64,000 nucleotides of DNA from Chitinophaga ginsengisoli (GCF_003014595.1 NZ_PYGK01000008.1:248001-312000), one strand, 5' to 3'; counted from the first letter of the stretch, positions 1 to 9,599 are shown. The notes: generated from the sequence alone by a model not told the origin. Numbers and translations: made by a program.

Positions 1-1949
1 AAAACGGGGATGCGAAGATAGAGTTCTATAACTCCGACGCCACTACTACTTTCCGTGCCATTGCCGAGGGTATTGGCTATAATGGTAAACTCGGCAGAAC
101 GGAAATGACCTATGCCGTACAACCGCCTATGAGTATAGATGCCAAGATACCACCCTATATGACCATTGGTGATGATGCGCTCATTCCGCTTGTTATCAGG
201 AACAGCAGTAGCAAAGCCATGGCTGCCAATATCAGTGCAGAGCTCCCGGACAATATGGTTGCCGGTAACTATGACAATACCGTAAACATCGGACCCGACA
301 GCGCCACACAGGTACTCATTCCTGTAAAGGCCAACGCTGCCGTTAAGGGTGATATCAAATTTGTTGTGTCCACAGAGGCAGCCACTGAAAAGATATCACT
401 GCCAATTACGGTCAACAGTAATGGCTTCCCGGTCATCACAACCATTTCAGGTAATAAGGCAACTGCTACCAACTTTACTATAGGTAATATGATGGCCGGT
501 AGTCTGGCAACGGAACTGAAAGTGTTCAATAACCTGGAAGGACAATTGCTGAATGATATAGAATCCATGCTTAGAGAACCTTACGGTTGCTTTGAGCAGA
601 CATCCTCCAGCACCTATCCTAACATCTACATCCTGAAATATCTTCGTTCAACCAACAAGAGCAATCTGGCTGTTGAAAAAAAGGCATTGACATATATAAG
701 GGATGGTTATCAGCGACTGATCGGATTTGAGACAGCCGAAAATGGTTTTGAATGGTTCGGTAAGACACCTGCACATGAAGCGCTTACAGCCTACGGCCTG
801 CTGGAATTTACAGACATGAAGGAGTTCGTTAACGTTGATGATCGCATGCTGGCCCGTACTAAAAAATTCCTGTTGGATCGCAGGGATGGCAAAGGCACAT
901 TCAATATTGTTAAAAACGGGTATGATGCCTTTGCATCTGTACCTAATAAGATCGCTAACATCTATATCGTATATGCGCTTACCCAGGCTGGTGTGGGCAG
1001 TGAAATACAACTGGAATATGAAACTGCCGTTAAACAGGCACTAAACAGCAAAGATGCATATCAGCTAGCGATGATGGCCATTGCTGCCAGCAACATGAAG
1101 AATGAGAGGGATTACACTCAGCTGATGGAAGCGCTGCAGCAAACCAAAATGCAATCAGAAACAAGTGTAACAAACTCCAGGGCACAATCGCTTAAAGTAG
1201 AAACAATGGCGCTGTATGCCATTGCATTGACAAGAGCAAAATCTCCGGACCTGGCAGCTGTCGCCAATGTAATATCTCTTATACTTGGTGAAAAGACCTA
1301 CTACGGATACGGCTCTACACAAGCTACAATACTTGCATTGCAGGCCATTGTTGAATACAGGAAACTGGCAGGTGAAATGGCCGCTGCATCAAAAATGGAA
1401 ATAAAAGTAAACAATGAGCCTACACTTGCAGGAAAGAACATCATTAGCAATATCAAAGAAGGAAACAATACTTTCTCTGTAAAATATACCAGTGAAAAAG
1501 ATGGTATTCCCTATCAGCTGGAACTGGCCTATTATACCTTATTGCCGCCCGATAATCCGGAAGCAGAGTTAAAATTGTCAACTCATCTCTCCACGAATAC
1601 TACAAAAGTAGGTGAGACGGTGCGATTGCAGGTAGAAGTGAAGAACATCAAAAACTATTTACAACCAATGAGCATCGCGAAGATCGGGATACCGGCCGGG
1701 TTAACCGTACAGCCATGGCAATTAAAAGAGATCATGGAGAAGAACCAGGTTGCCTACTACGAGATCTTCGACAACTACCTGGTGTTATATTGGATGGGAT
1801 TTGCAGCAGGAGAAACTAAGCAGGTCAATCTTGACCTGAAGGCGGAAATCGCCGGGAAGTACAGAGGAAAAGCCGGTACTACCTACCTGTACTATATGCC
1901 GGAATACAAACACTGGAACGCAGGTACTGAAATAACAATAACGCAATAA
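1..1949 (+). CDS. Alpha-2-macroglobulin family protein, C-terminal part (5' end outside window)
   Basis: The frame is open from the first bases of the window, so the start lies upstream; roughly 648 C-terminal residues are visible. The family traps attacking proteases through an internal thioester. The diagnostic CxEQ motif is present as YGCFEQTSS, with the Cys codon at 588-590. It opens a helical toroid (thioester domain) running to about base 1350, followed by beta-sandwich sequence resembling the receptor-binding end of the family. Bacterial members are usually periplasmic lipoproteins of well over 1,500 residues, so more than half of the gene is probably missing here. A strong hairpin terminator follows at 1973-2003. 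The family call is firm; anything about the missing N-terminus is inference. Confidence 0.9.
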   Translation, partial: NGDAKIEFYNSDATTTFRAIAEGIGYNGKLGRTEMTYAVQPPMSIDAKIPPYMTIGDDALIPLVIRNSSSKAMAANISAELPDNMVAGNYDNTVNIGPDSATQVLIPVKANAAVKGDIKFVVSTEAATEKISLPITVNSNGFPVITTISGNKATATNFTIGNMMAGSLATELKVFNNLEGQLLNDIESMLREPYGCFEQTSSSTYPNIYILKYLRSTNKSNLAVEKKALTYIRDGYQRLIGFETAENGFEWFGKTPAHEALTAYGLLEFTDMKEFVNVDDRMLARTKKFLLDRRDGKGTFNIVKNGYDAFASVPNKIANIYIVYALTQAGVGSEIQLEYETAVKQALNSKDAYQLAMMAIAASNMKNERDYTQLMEALQQTKMQSETSVTNSRAQSLKVETMALYAIALTRAKSPDLAAVANVISLILGEKTYYGYGSTQATILALQAIVEYRKLAGEMAAASKMEIKVNNEPTLAGKNIISNIKEGNNTFSVKYTSEKDGIPYQLELAYYTLLPPDNPEAELKLSTHLSTNTTKVGETVRLQVEVKNIKNYLQPMSIAKIGIPAGLTVQPWQLKEIMEKNQVAYYEIFDNYLVLYWMGFAAGETKQVNLDLKAEIAGKYRGKAGTTYLYYMPEYKHWNAGTEITITQ

Positions 1950-1972
1950 CCGATCTGTTGTGATTGATGGCA

Positions 1973-2003
1973 AGAGGCTGTTCTGCTCCGGCAGACAGCC
2001 TCT
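1973..2003 (+). terminator. Hairpin terminator after the alpha-2-macroglobulin gene
   Basis: Arms 1973-1981 and 1995-2003 pair perfectly over 9 bp, and an inner CTGC/GCAG stem (1983-1986 with 1991-1994) closes on a TCCG loop with one bulged base. A T-rich run (CTTATTTATAT) follows. Confidence 0.75.
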
Positions 2004-2380
2004 CTTATTTATATCAGCCAGGATATTTTTTACAACATGATGACTCCATTAGCACATCGGCTTGCTAATCGCATATGCCAGGAACAATTAAGGCCACCTC
2101 ATCGGATAATACCTGTTGTAAAGCTGAGACTCACGGGGATGTGTACTCATTTTACAGGCTTTCTACACCTCTTACATATATACATATATTTATATAAATC
2201 TGCAGTTAAACGTCATGGACAAATGTTAATATTTTGTTATGAGCACTTTTTTTTTCAGAAGAAATCGGTAAACGGTTTTAGCATTTTTCCATTAATATTA
2301 TTTTACTAAAAACTAATACAAAACTATTCCTTTCTGCAGGCGGTATCCATACCTTTAGAACAGTCAAAACTCAAAACACC
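2004..2380. other. Intergenic region, no supported gene
   Basis: About 375 bp between the macroglobulin terminator and the nuclease gene. The right half is very AT-rich (ATATA runs, a T9 tract near 2250) and probably holds the nuclease promoter, but no clean TTTG-N19-TAnnTTTG pair was found. An open frame at 2037-2309 has no recognisable protein features. Confidence 0.5.
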
Positions 2381-3730
2381 ATGAAAACCCTTTCCCCAAG
2401 ACTGCTTTGGATCGCAGTCATTTCTTTCACTATTGCTTCCTGTACAAAAGACGAGATCACACCACAACCTGCGCCCGCTGTAAAAGCCGAGGTAAGCGAG
2501 GTAAGTGTAGCAGCTGTTTCTCTGACGGAAGATTTTGAATCAGGCACTAAAGCCGCCTACGCAGCTGCGAACGTTACACTTGGCAGTGGCAGCTGGTATT
2601 TCGATGAGGCACTTATCGGCAATCTGTCAACAGACGCGAAGACGGGCCTGGCCTCTGCCCGCATCCGGAATACAGGATCTATTACTATGAACTTCAATGC
2701 CACCGGTGCGAATACCATTACTATCTCGCATGGCGTATTCGGCTCTGACGGAAGTAGTACCTGGCAACTTTGGATCTCCACCGATGGTGGCAGTACTTAC
2801 ACGCAGACCGGCAGTACGGTTACCACTTCTTCCACAACCCTGCAAACAGCCACCTTCACCGTCAATGTAACGGGGAACATCCGCTTGTCTATCCGGAAGG
2901 TATCCGGTGGTAGTAACCGTATCAACATTGATAACATTAGCATCAGCACCGGCACTTCAGGCGGAGGTGGTACACCGGGAGACAATAGCCATTTGCTGCT
3001 GGGCAATCCGAGTGGCGCAGTAGCCAGCACCTCCTACCCTACCAATTACCTAATGGATCAGACGTATTACGTGCTGTCCTACAATAATGTCAGAGGAACA
3101 CCCAATTGGGTAAGCTGGCATATCAGCAGTTCCGACCTTGGAAGCGCAGCACGTCAGGATGATTTCAGGGCCAATACCAGCCTGCCTTCAGGATGGTACC
3201 AGGTAGGCGCCACCAGTTATTCCGGCAGCGGTTTTGACCGCGGACATAACTGTCCTTCTGCAGATAGAACGTCAACTGTTACAGCTAATTCTTCTACCTT
3301 CCTGATGACGAACATGATTCCTCAAGCGCCGCAGAACAATCAGCAGACATGGAATAACCTGGAAATGTATACACGCTCGCTCGTTACAGCAGGCAATGAA
3401 GTATATATAATAATGGGGAATTATGGTACCGGAGGCACCGGAAGTAACGGAGGCACTACAACCACGATAGACAATGGTCATGTTACGGTACCATCCAACG
3501 TATGGAAAGTAATTGTTGTTATCTCTAATGGTAATAATGATCTTAGCCGCATTACCTCGTCTACACGGGTGATTGCGGTAAATACACCAAACATCAATAG
3601 TATAGGAACTGACTGGAAAAACTACCGTACCAGTGTAGATGCGATAGAAGCCGCAACCGGCTATGATCTCTTATCTAACGTACCTGCCGGCATTCAGCAA
3701 GTTGTGGAAGCCCAGGTAGATAATCAGTAA
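2381..3730 (+). CDS. DNA/RNA non-specific endonuclease, lipoprotein
   Basis: A 449-residue exported nuclease. The N-terminus is a lipoprotein signal (TIASCTKDE, lipid on Cys21). Residues about 50-195 form a beta-sandwich-like domain rich in Thr/Ser and alternating hydrophobic residues, followed by a Gly-rich linker. Residues about 203-430 are the NUC1 (Serratia nuclease-like) domain, with the catalytic DRGH motif at residues 286-289 (His289 as the general base) and the metal-binding region MTNMIPQAPQNNQQTWNNLE downstream. The family cleaves DNA and RNA without sequence specificity using a single divalent metal ion. Surface tethering suggests extracellular DNA scavenging. The nuclease call is firm; the role of the accessory domain is unknown. 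Confidence 0.9.
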   Translation: MKTLSPRLLWIAVISFTIASCTKDEITPQPAPAVKAEVSEVSVAAVSLTEDFESGTKAAYAAANVTLGSGSWYFDEALIGNLSTDAKTGLASARIRNTGSITMNFNATGANTITISHGVFGSDGSSTWQLWISTDGGSTYTQTGSTVTTSSTTLQTATFTVNVTGNIRLSIRKVSGGSNRINIDNISISTGTSGGGGTPGDNSHLLLGNPSGAVASTSYPTNYLMDQTYYVLSYNNVRGTPNWVSWHISSSDLGSAARQDDFRANTSLPSGWYQVGATSYSGSGFDRGHNCPSADRTSTVTANSSTFLMTNMIPQAPQNNQQTWNNLEMYTRSLVTAGNEVYIIMGNYGTGGTGSNGGTTTTIDNGHVTVPSNVWKVIVVISNGNNDLSRITSSTRVIAVNTPNINSIGTDWKNYRTSVDAIEAATGYDLLSNVPAGIQQVVEAQVDNQ

Positions 3731-3743
3731 TAAAACTAAAAGT

Positions 3744-3812
3744 TAAGGATTAGCATCATGAATTGCATATGCCGTGATTCAGGCAGTATTTCAATCATGA
3801 TGCTAATCCTTA
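3744..3812. terminator. Bidirectional terminator between convergent genes
   Basis: An 18-bp perfect inverted repeat (3744-3761 with 3795-3812) with a 33-nt loop sits midway between two convergent stop codons (3730 and 3825). It can fold on either strand. There is no long T tract, so it may act as a stem-loop barrier or an mRNA end stabiliser. Confidence 0.6.
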
Positions 3813-3824
3813 CTCATTACGCTC

Positions 3825-5225
3825 TTAGAACAATTTCACATACCCTAATGTGTAACCACCTGTAAGCGTCTTATTAGTGATCTGGTAATAGTTGGTAGCA
3901 GTTGTACCGGAAAGCGCTACTGTAGCGAACTTGTAGTTTGCCAGTGAGCCTGTACCTTCAGACACTACTGCACCATTCTCGAGATAGATATAATACTTGG
4001 AATAGATCGTACCAACACCTTTCAGTGGAGCAATGAACACGTTCCCCCTTACAATGTTCGTACCTGTCTGACCAGTATAGCCGTTAATACGCAGGGTGTT
4101 TCCTCCTGTATTGGCCACTGTGTTATTCAGGAACTGTACAGCAGCACCAGCAGCACCTCTCATGCTCACGCCATCGCCCACATTATCGCAGAACAGGTTG
4201 TTCTTGATAATGTGATTGGTACCTGAACCATAGAACTGGCACAGTTCTCCCCAGCCATTACGAACGATATTGTCGTGTGTATTGGTGCCCATTGTACGTC
4301 CACCGATCAGGATACCACCATTGTGAGCGGAATTCTTCTGTGTAGCCCAGTTGGTCACGGTGTTGGAATAGATTTCCACGTTATCCATCGCAGCTGTCTG
4401 AATACCATCCAGACCACTGTTAGATACGATATTGCTGTAAATCTTCACACCATTCCATTTGATTGGTTGTACATATTGGTGACCTGCAGTCATACCAGCT
4501 GTAGTACCATAATAAGGAACACCCGCGGTGAGATCCCAATAGGTAGCAGTATGACCTAAGTACATCGCTTCGTTCCTGGTATTGTTGATGGAAATACCAT
4601 GGATGCTCAGGTTATACATGGTCGAGTTAGGATATGCAGTAGTTGCATCGCCTTTAACTGGTTCTGTCTTCGCTACGATACCTGTACCACCATTGTTGAT
4701 GCTCAGGTTGTAGATCTCGAAGTTGTCAGTGTGGTTGCCCAGGTGAATGTTGAAATAGGCTTCTCTTGCAGTCGTGGTAGAACCATTGATCACAAAATAA
4801 GCTTTACCATTCGGGCTACCCAGTTTAATGTAATGGCAATTAGAAAAATCAAGAGCGCATGGATAGCCTCCTCCTGCCCATGTAGGATCCCCAAAATAGG
4901 AAATGGAACCTGATGGATTCTGGAAAGTGATAGGAGCTGTAGCTGTTCCGCTCATGTTAGAAATGAAAACCGCCTTAAAGGTTCCCTTCAAATTGATTAC
5001 GTCACCTGGTTTATAAGTTCCGGCCGAATTATTTATGATCAATCTTCCGTATGCATCCGGTACTAATGTAAATGTCCTTCCTGTTGTGGTGGTGACACTT
5101 GTCGCTGAATTCCCGATCGTCTTATCGATACTTTCGTCTGCCTCTTTCTTACATCCTACAATAAACGAAAGGAGTGTGGCCGCGGCTATAAGCGCATGCC
5201 TGCGGTAGTCATGTCTGATTTTCAT
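3825..5225 (-). CDS. Right-handed parallel beta-helix lipoprotein, possible polysaccharide lyase or hydrolase
   Basis: A 466-residue protein with a lipoprotein signal (LLSFIVGCKKEAD, lipid on Cys25). The body has repeated short strands with Asn ladders and turns (for example VEIYSNTVTNW, IIKNNLFCDNVGDGVSMRG, VQFLNNTVANTGGNTLRI), the hallmark of the parallel beta-helix fold of pectate lyases and GH28-type enzymes. The first 60 residues after the signal read like a beta-strand cap. No catalytic Lys/Arg pair can be assigned by eye, so the substrate is unknown. It is probably displayed on the cell surface. A leader hairpin lies at 5255-5290. The fold call is good; the enzymatic role is inference. 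Confidence 0.75.
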   Translation of the reverse strand: MKIRHDYRRHALIAAATLLSFIVGCKKEADESIDKTIGNSATSVTTTTGRTFTLVPDAYGRLIINNSAGTYKPGDVINLKGTFKAVFISNMSGTATAPITFQNPSGSISYFGDPTWAGGGYPCALDFSNCHYIKLGSPNGKAYFVINGSTTTAREAYFNIHLGNHTDNFEIYNLSINNGGTGIVAKTEPVKGDATTAYPNSTMYNLSIHGISINNTRNEAMYLGHTATYWDLTAGVPYYGTTAGMTAGHQYVQPIKWNGVKIYSNIVSNSGLDGIQTAAMDNVEIYSNTVTNWATQKNSAHNGGILIGGRTMGTNTHDNIVRNGWGELCQFYGSGTNHIIKNNLFCDNVGDGVSMRGAAGAAVQFLNNTVANTGGNTLRINGYTGQTGTNIVRGNVFIAPLKGVGTIYSKYYIYLENGAVVSEGTGSLANYKFATVALSGTTATNYYQITNKTLTGGYTLGYVKLF

Positions 5226-5254
5226 GGTTTTTCTATAATGTTATGGTTCATGCA

Positions 5255-5290
5255 GGCCGCCATCTTGCATTTTTCCCCCTGCAAGCGGCC
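5255..5290 (-). other. Stem-loop in the leader of the beta-helix gene
   Basis: GGCCG (5255-5259) pairs with CGGCC (5286-5290), and CTTGCA (5264-5269) pairs with TGCAAG (5280-5285), separated by a 4-nt bulge on one side and a 10-nt loop. It lies 30 bp upstream of the start codon. There is no T run towards the gene, so it could be an mRNA structure or an operator. Confidence 0.4.
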
Positions 5291-6080
5291 AAGCGATATG
5301 GTTTAAATATTAAAAACTTCCCTAATGTTGTTTTACTCTGATTTTTCTCTAAAAATTGGCAATATTTCTCTGCAATGCATTTAACTTATAACAATACCCC
5401 CTTTTTTTTTAAAAGTTTTCAAAAAACAAGCAAAAGTACTTTTTCCAAAACGAGAGCGAAGTTAAAATATTATGCGTGGAATAAAACTTTTTTTTCGCTC
5501 CAAAAGCCAGACTATCAATATCTAATATACAAAATAAATATACATAAATTTTCTTAATGTGTTAATTATTTCTAAAATAAAATCAGCGGGATGAGTAAAG
5601 ACCAGTCGGTCTATAACGGAAAAGTATATATTAAAAATAAGCACTTTTCTAACGGCTAAGTATGTATTTCACCATGCTTTCTTCTAACGGTCAGGAATAT
5701 ACAATAGAAATATATAATACATAATTATACTTTAGATTTCATTCGGTTTCTTATAGGCAAACCTCCGTTATTTTAGCCTCAGCAACAGCTTTGAACAATA
5801 ACATACATCTGGTTGTAATCAGAAAGAAAACATGCCTTGTTGTAGTTTTTCCCGATAATAATTGCTCGACTGTCTGAACCAACCACTAAAAATGTTTACG
5901 CCAAAATTGTGCACTCATCAGCCCGGCCATTGCCAAAAACAAATCAACATACCATTTAAAACAAAGCATAAAACACTGATAATAAACAAATAACATATCT
6001 GGAACCGTTTTTGCAAGCCCCACAATATAACCGGCGCGCAAGCTATTTTTTGAAACACCTTTATTGGCAAAACACCTAAT
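5291..6080. other. AT-rich intergenic region without a supported gene
   Basis: About 790 bp, clearly richer in A+T than the flanks, with homopolymer T and A tracts around 5400-5430 and 5490. Short open frames here (for example 5375-5557) are dominated by Lys/Phe/Asn from base composition and resemble no protein. It precedes the orphan immunity gene, so it could be a scar of a lost toxin or of a transferred block. Confidence 0.5.
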
Positions 6081-6503
6081 ATGAAGACGAAAGCACAATA
6101 TGTTGTTGCAGTTTGGCTGGCAAATTTTAACCATGAGAAGGAACTGCGTAATTACCTGGAAGTAACGTATGATGAAGATGGCAACAGCCAGTCCGGCTTC
6201 GGCGATGCTGTAGGCCTGGAACATTTTGACAGCGACTTTCTGGAACACGCCTCTTTCAACAATACAATGGACCCTGAAGAGATTATCAATGGCGTTTCCT
6301 TTAGTGAATACTTTAAACATCATCTTACACCATTGATCAATAATGATTCATTATCTGCACACAATACCATTATATTCCTGTACGGCAAACAGGATGTATA
6401 TGGCGCTATCAACGAGCATATATTCTCCATGGCCAACGAGCCCCGGCAGCAGTTGCCCTTCAGTTTTATTGGTACTATAAAATTTGAGATCGAAAACCAG
6501 TAA
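6081..6503 (+). CDS. Imm22-family immunity protein, orphan
   Basis: A 140-residue acidic cytosolic protein. The N-terminus VAVWLANFNHEKELRNYLE followed by YDEDGNSQSGFGDAVGLEHFDSDFLE matches the pattern of Imm22 immunity proteins (a WxGxF strand, then a helix, then D-rich and WYDxDFxE segments) as I know the family. Imm22 members protect cells from polymorphic toxins of kin or rivals. No toxin gene with a matching export module lies within several kb on either side, so the gene appears orphaned. It may protect against foreign toxin or be a relic of a toxin cassette. A terminator follows at 6529-6561. The assignment comes from motif memory only. Confidence 0.6.
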   Translation: MKTKAQYVVAVWLANFNHEKELRNYLEVTYDEDGNSQSGFGDAVGLEHFDSDFLEHASFNNTMDPEEIINGVSFSEYFKHHLTPLINNDSLSAHNTIIFLYGKQDVYGAINEHIFSMANEPRQQLPFSFIGTIKFEIENQ

Positions 6504-6528
6504 CCTGGTAGTAAAAGACGGTAATAAC

Positions 6529-6561
6529 AACGAAGGCCTCACAATACGTGAGACCTTCGTT
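6529..6561. terminator. Bidirectional terminator between imm22-like gene and cydB
   Basis: Arms 6529-6542 and 6548-6561 pair over 14 positions with one mismatch and a 5-nt AATAC loop; a T run follows on the plus strand and a TT run on the minus strand. It separates two convergent genes. Confidence 0.8.
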
Positions 6562-6578
6562 TTATGTAAGGCTGAAGA

Positions 6579-7595
6579 CTAATGCCATTGTCCTTTATTC
6601 TTCTGGAAACTATATATCAGGTAAAACAAGGCAGGCAGGATAAAAATGCTGCCTAATAATAAGGCGACTGCCAGTGACCAGATTGTTTTCTCCTGCCCGG
6701 CATGTTCCATCAGGGAAAGATACTGCCCACCCTTCAGGATCACTATATTAGGGTAATGCCGCAAAGTAATGGCCAACAGGATCATCGTTACCTGGAACCC
6801 CGCCAGCACACGGATGATATATACCTTTCCTTTCTTTAACAGCAGGTACCACAACAATACCAGTGAAAGCAATGCCGCTATCAGTGCAATCACCCCCACC
6901 GCGTTGCCAAACAACCATTCGTCGAGCGGAATATCTTCCGAATGCGCCGCCCAGAATACCAGCGCGCCGAACACCACGGCTGCTAAATTCATCTGTTTGG
7001 CCTTACGTATAAAACGGATACGACTGTTATTATCCTTTGTCTCACCGATAATAAAGATAGCCGCCAGGTAACCACAGATCGCTACTGTAAAAAAGCCGAC
7101 TGTTATCGAAAACCAGTTTAGCCAGCTGAAGATATATGCGGAAAGAAAATCCCCCGCTCCGGTATCTATCCTGCCGGAAACAGCGCTTGCTGCAATCACC
7201 CCCAGGAAGAAGGGTGTCACGAAACTGGAATACACAAAGATCTTATTGTAAACCTTTTGCATATTGTCTACCACTGCATCATAATGCCGGAAGGTAAAGG
7301 CCGTTCCCCGGGCGATAATACCAAATAACATGATCACCAGCGGAATATGCAGATGTGTGGATATCGTCGTATAGATCTCGGGAAAACCTACAAACAATAC
7401 CACAATTGCAATGATCAGCCACATATGATTGGCTTCCCATACCGGGCCTATTGCCTGGTACATGGTGGTACGCGTATATTGTTTGTTCTTACTGGATGTA
7501 AATAGCTCTATGATACCTGCCCCGAAATCTGCACCACCCAACAATATGTATAATAAAATGGCAGCCCATAAATATGCGATCACTACGTAAATCAT
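6579..7595 (-). CDS. cydB: Cytochrome bd ubiquinol oxidase subunit II
   Basis: A 338-residue membrane protein with about nine transmembrane helices. The N-terminus carries the conserved LLGGADFGAGI segment (the Asp near residue 23 corresponds to the proton-channel/haem-proximal Asp of CydB) and then PVWEANHMWLII, both characteristic of the subunit. With CydA it forms the high-affinity quinol:O2 oxidoreductase that supports respiration at low oxygen and resists sulfide and NO. It starts 12 bp after the cydA stop, so the two form an operon in the usual order. Confidence 0.95.
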   Translation of the reverse strand: MIYVVIAYLWAAILLYILLGGADFGAGIIELFTSSKNKQYTRTTMYQAIGPVWEANHMWLIIAIVVLFVGFPEIYTTISTHLHIPLVIMLFGIIARGTAFTFRHYDAVVDNMQKVYNKIFVYSSFVTPFFLGVIAASAVSGRIDTGAGDFLSAYIFSWLNWFSITVGFFTVAICGYLAAIFIIGETKDNNSRIRFIRKAKQMNLAAVVFGALVFWAAHSEDIPLDEWLFGNAVGVIALIAALLSLVLLWYLLLKKGKVYIIRVLAGFQVTMILLAITLRHYPNIVILKGGQYLSLMEHAGQEKTIWSLAVALLLGSIFILPALFYLIYSFQKNKGQWH

Positions 7596-7607
7596 GCTAT
7601 TGAAATT

Positions 7608-8927
7608 TTAAAAAGAGGGTGAAACATCATATAACTTATCCACCATTTTTATCTGCCGGTACAGCAGGAACGTTACTATCAGCGACAGAGAAATATATAC
7701 CGCTGTGAAAATATAGAAGGAATACACGATCCCCGGCATTGGTGTAACTGCATCTGCAGTGCGCATGATCCCGTTAATGATCCATGGCTGGCGTCCTACT
7801 TCCGTGACCGTCCATCCTGCTTCCACAGCAATAAAACCCATCGGCGTTGCCAGTACAAACAAGCGTAACAGCCAGTTATTCTGCAACCAGCTTCGCTTCT
7901 TCCAGATCGCAACAAAATAACACAGAGAAATTGCCAGCATCAGCATACCTAAACCCACCATCACCTGGAATGCATAGTGGGTGATGGCCACCGGCGGCTG
8001 ATCCTGTTCTGGTATTTTATCTAATCCCGTTACAGGTGTATGGAAGTCGCTATGCACCATGAAGCTCAACATACCAGGCAATTTAAGCGCATATTTTACT
8101 TCTTTAGCCTTACTATCCGGTATACCGCCTACTATCAACGGTGCCGCTGCTTCGGTATGAAAATGAGCTTCCATAGCTGCCAGTTTTGCCGGTTGTCTTT
8201 TAGCTACATCCTTCGCAGAAATATCTCCGCTTAACGGTTGCAGCAAGGCTGCTACACAGGCAAAGACCGCTGCTATCCTGAATGACTGCATATGAAAACG
8301 CACATTCTTTTTCTTAAGGATCATCAGCGCATGAATACCTGCCACTGCAAATCCTGTTGCGGCAAAAGCTGCAATACACATGTGCAGCGCCTGTGAGAAC
8401 CAGGCATCGTTAAACATGGCATGTATAGGGTCTATATTCAGGTATTGCCCGTTTACATAGTCAAATCCCGCCGGACTGTTCATCCATGCGTTAGCGGCCA
8501 CGACCAGTATACCGGATACCAGTCCGCTTACGCCTACCACCACGCCGGTGAACCAGTGAAACCATTTATTAAACCGCCCCCATCCATACAGGAAGAATCC
8601 TAACGCAATCGCCTCTATGAAAAATGCGGTACCCTCCAATGAAAAGGGCATACCGAATATCGGCCCTGCATGCTTCATGAACTCAGGCCATAAAAGTCCC
8701 AGTTCAAAGGAAAGCACCGTTCCTGATACCGCTCCTGTGGCAAAAAAGATCGCCACTCCCTTACTCCATGCTTTGGTGATATTCCTGTATACAACATCAT
8801 TGGTCCTAAGCCAGTAAAAGTGCGCAACAGCCATAAAAAAGGGCATCACCATACCTATACAGGAAAATACAATATGAAACCCCAATGACAGCGCCATCTG
8901 CGATCTGGCAGCTATAAAATCATTCAT
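7608..8927 (-). CDS. cydA: Cytochrome bd ubiquinol oxidase subunit I
   Basis: A 439-residue polytopic protein. Conserved features are visible: the haem b595 ligand His in LSLGFHIVFSC near residue 18, the two acidic residues of the proton path in SLEGTAFFIEA, the haem b558 His in SQALHMCIAAFA, the quinol-site KLAAMEA (Lys and Glu conserved), and GWTVTEVGRQPW. The quinol loop is short, without the insertion found in long-loop enzymes. The protein reduces O2 to water using menaquinol or ubiquinol at the inner membrane. A bd oxidase next to sulfur-oxidation genes fits, because bd enzymes tolerate sulfide. A TAGTTTTG -7-like box lies at 8948-8955 on the minus strand, but its -33 partner is not well spaced. 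Confidence 0.95.
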   Translation of the reverse strand: MNDFIAARSQMALSLGFHIVFSCIGMVMPFFMAVAHFYWLRTNDVVYRNITKAWSKGVAIFFATGAVSGTVLSFELGLLWPEFMKHAGPIFGMPFSLEGTAFFIEAIALGFFLYGWGRFNKWFHWFTGVVVGVSGLVSGILVVAANAWMNSPAGFDYVNGQYLNIDPIHAMFNDAWFSQALHMCIAAFAATGFAVAGIHALMILKKKNVRFHMQSFRIAAVFACVAALLQPLSGDISAKDVAKRQPAKLAAMEAHFHTEAAAPLIVGGIPDSKAKEVKYALKLPGMLSFMVHSDFHTPVTGLDKIPEQDQPPVAITHYAFQVMVGLGMLMLAISLCYFVAIWKKRSWLQNNWLLRLFVLATPMGFIAVEAGWTVTEVGRQPWIINGIMRTADAVTPMPGIVYSFYIFTAVYISLSLIVTFLLYRQIKMVDKLYDVSPSF

Positions 8928-9012
8928 CGTAAATTCAATTTACACCTCAAAACTACTAAATACAGAACAGGCGACTATGACAAATATCATTTCGGCATAA
9001 ACAGACATAAAA

Positions 9013-9037
9013 AAGGCGCTATTTGTATTAGCGCCTT
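9013..9037 (-). terminator. Terminator of the methyltransferase-like gene
   Basis: A 9-bp perfect stem (9013-9021 with 9029-9037) with a 7-nt loop is followed on the minus strand by a T6 run. It sits 5 bp past the stop of the gene ending at 9042. Confidence 0.85.
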
Positions 9038-9041
9038 CATA

Positions 9042-9572
9042 TTAATAATCGTTAAACTGCGACTTCATTACCTTTTCTTCTTCCCTTATCCGGGTAATCA
9101 GCGGGATGAGATAAATGGCCATCCCGACTACCAGCGTTATCCATGCATGAAAGAACAATGCAAATCCTACCAGTTCCGGCAGTACACTCAAATAGTAATT
9201 AGGATGTCTAACCAGCCTGAATAAGGCTGATTTGTTGATCGTATGGTATTCAGCCGGCGCAATGATCAGTTTTAACGTCCAGATATGCCGTAAAGAATAG
9301 ATCACATAATACAAGATGGCGACTGATGCTGCAAAGATCGTCAATCCTATATAACTGATATTGTCATAAAAGAATGCGCCTTTCATCGTACCTTCCGTAA
9401 TACAGGCCAGGTAGAACAGTACATGGGCAACTATCAGCAACAGGGAATTCCGCTTGCCAAACTCCACAGCACCCATCTTCCTGAGCCTACGCTCGTTGAT
9501 ACCGGAAATAACACTGCTGATAAGACGTAAAAGCACAATTAGAAAAAACACAATCAGGATAATGGTCTTCAT
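9042..9572 (-). CDS. Isoprenylcysteine carboxylmethyltransferase-like membrane protein
   Basis: A 176-residue protein with about four to five hydrophobic segments. Near the C-terminus it has LVRHPNYYLSVLPELVG followed by a terminal RIREEE, the RHPxY...E signature of the ICMT / phospholipid methyltransferase superfamily that binds S-adenosylmethionine at the membrane. Most bacterial members have unknown substrates (lipids or small molecules), so no specific reaction is proposed. It is monocistronic between its own terminator and the lipoprotein gene upstream. Confidence 0.7.
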   Translation of the reverse strand: MKTIILIVFFLIVLLRLISSVISGINERRLRKMGAVEFGKRNSLLLIVAHVLFYLACITEGTMKGAFFYDNISYIGLTIFAASVAILYYVIYSLRHIWTLKLIIAPAEYHTINKSALFRLVRHPNYYLSVLPELVGFALFFHAWITLVVGMAIYLIPLITRIREEEKVMKSQFNDY

Positions 9573-9599
9573 GAGTAATTATTATATTGTTAGAAAAGC

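Noticed and set aside
2037..2309. ORF of 90 codons upstream of the nuclease gene
   Set aside because: Low-complexity and AT-driven (LLHIYIYLYK), no protein features; probable intergenic DNA.
5375..5557. ORF of 60 codons in the AT-rich gap
   Set aside because: Composition-driven Lys/Phe/Asn reading without known motifs.
5886..6323. 145-codon minus-strand ORF over the imm22-like gene
   Set aside because: Antisense shadow of the better supported plus-strand gene.
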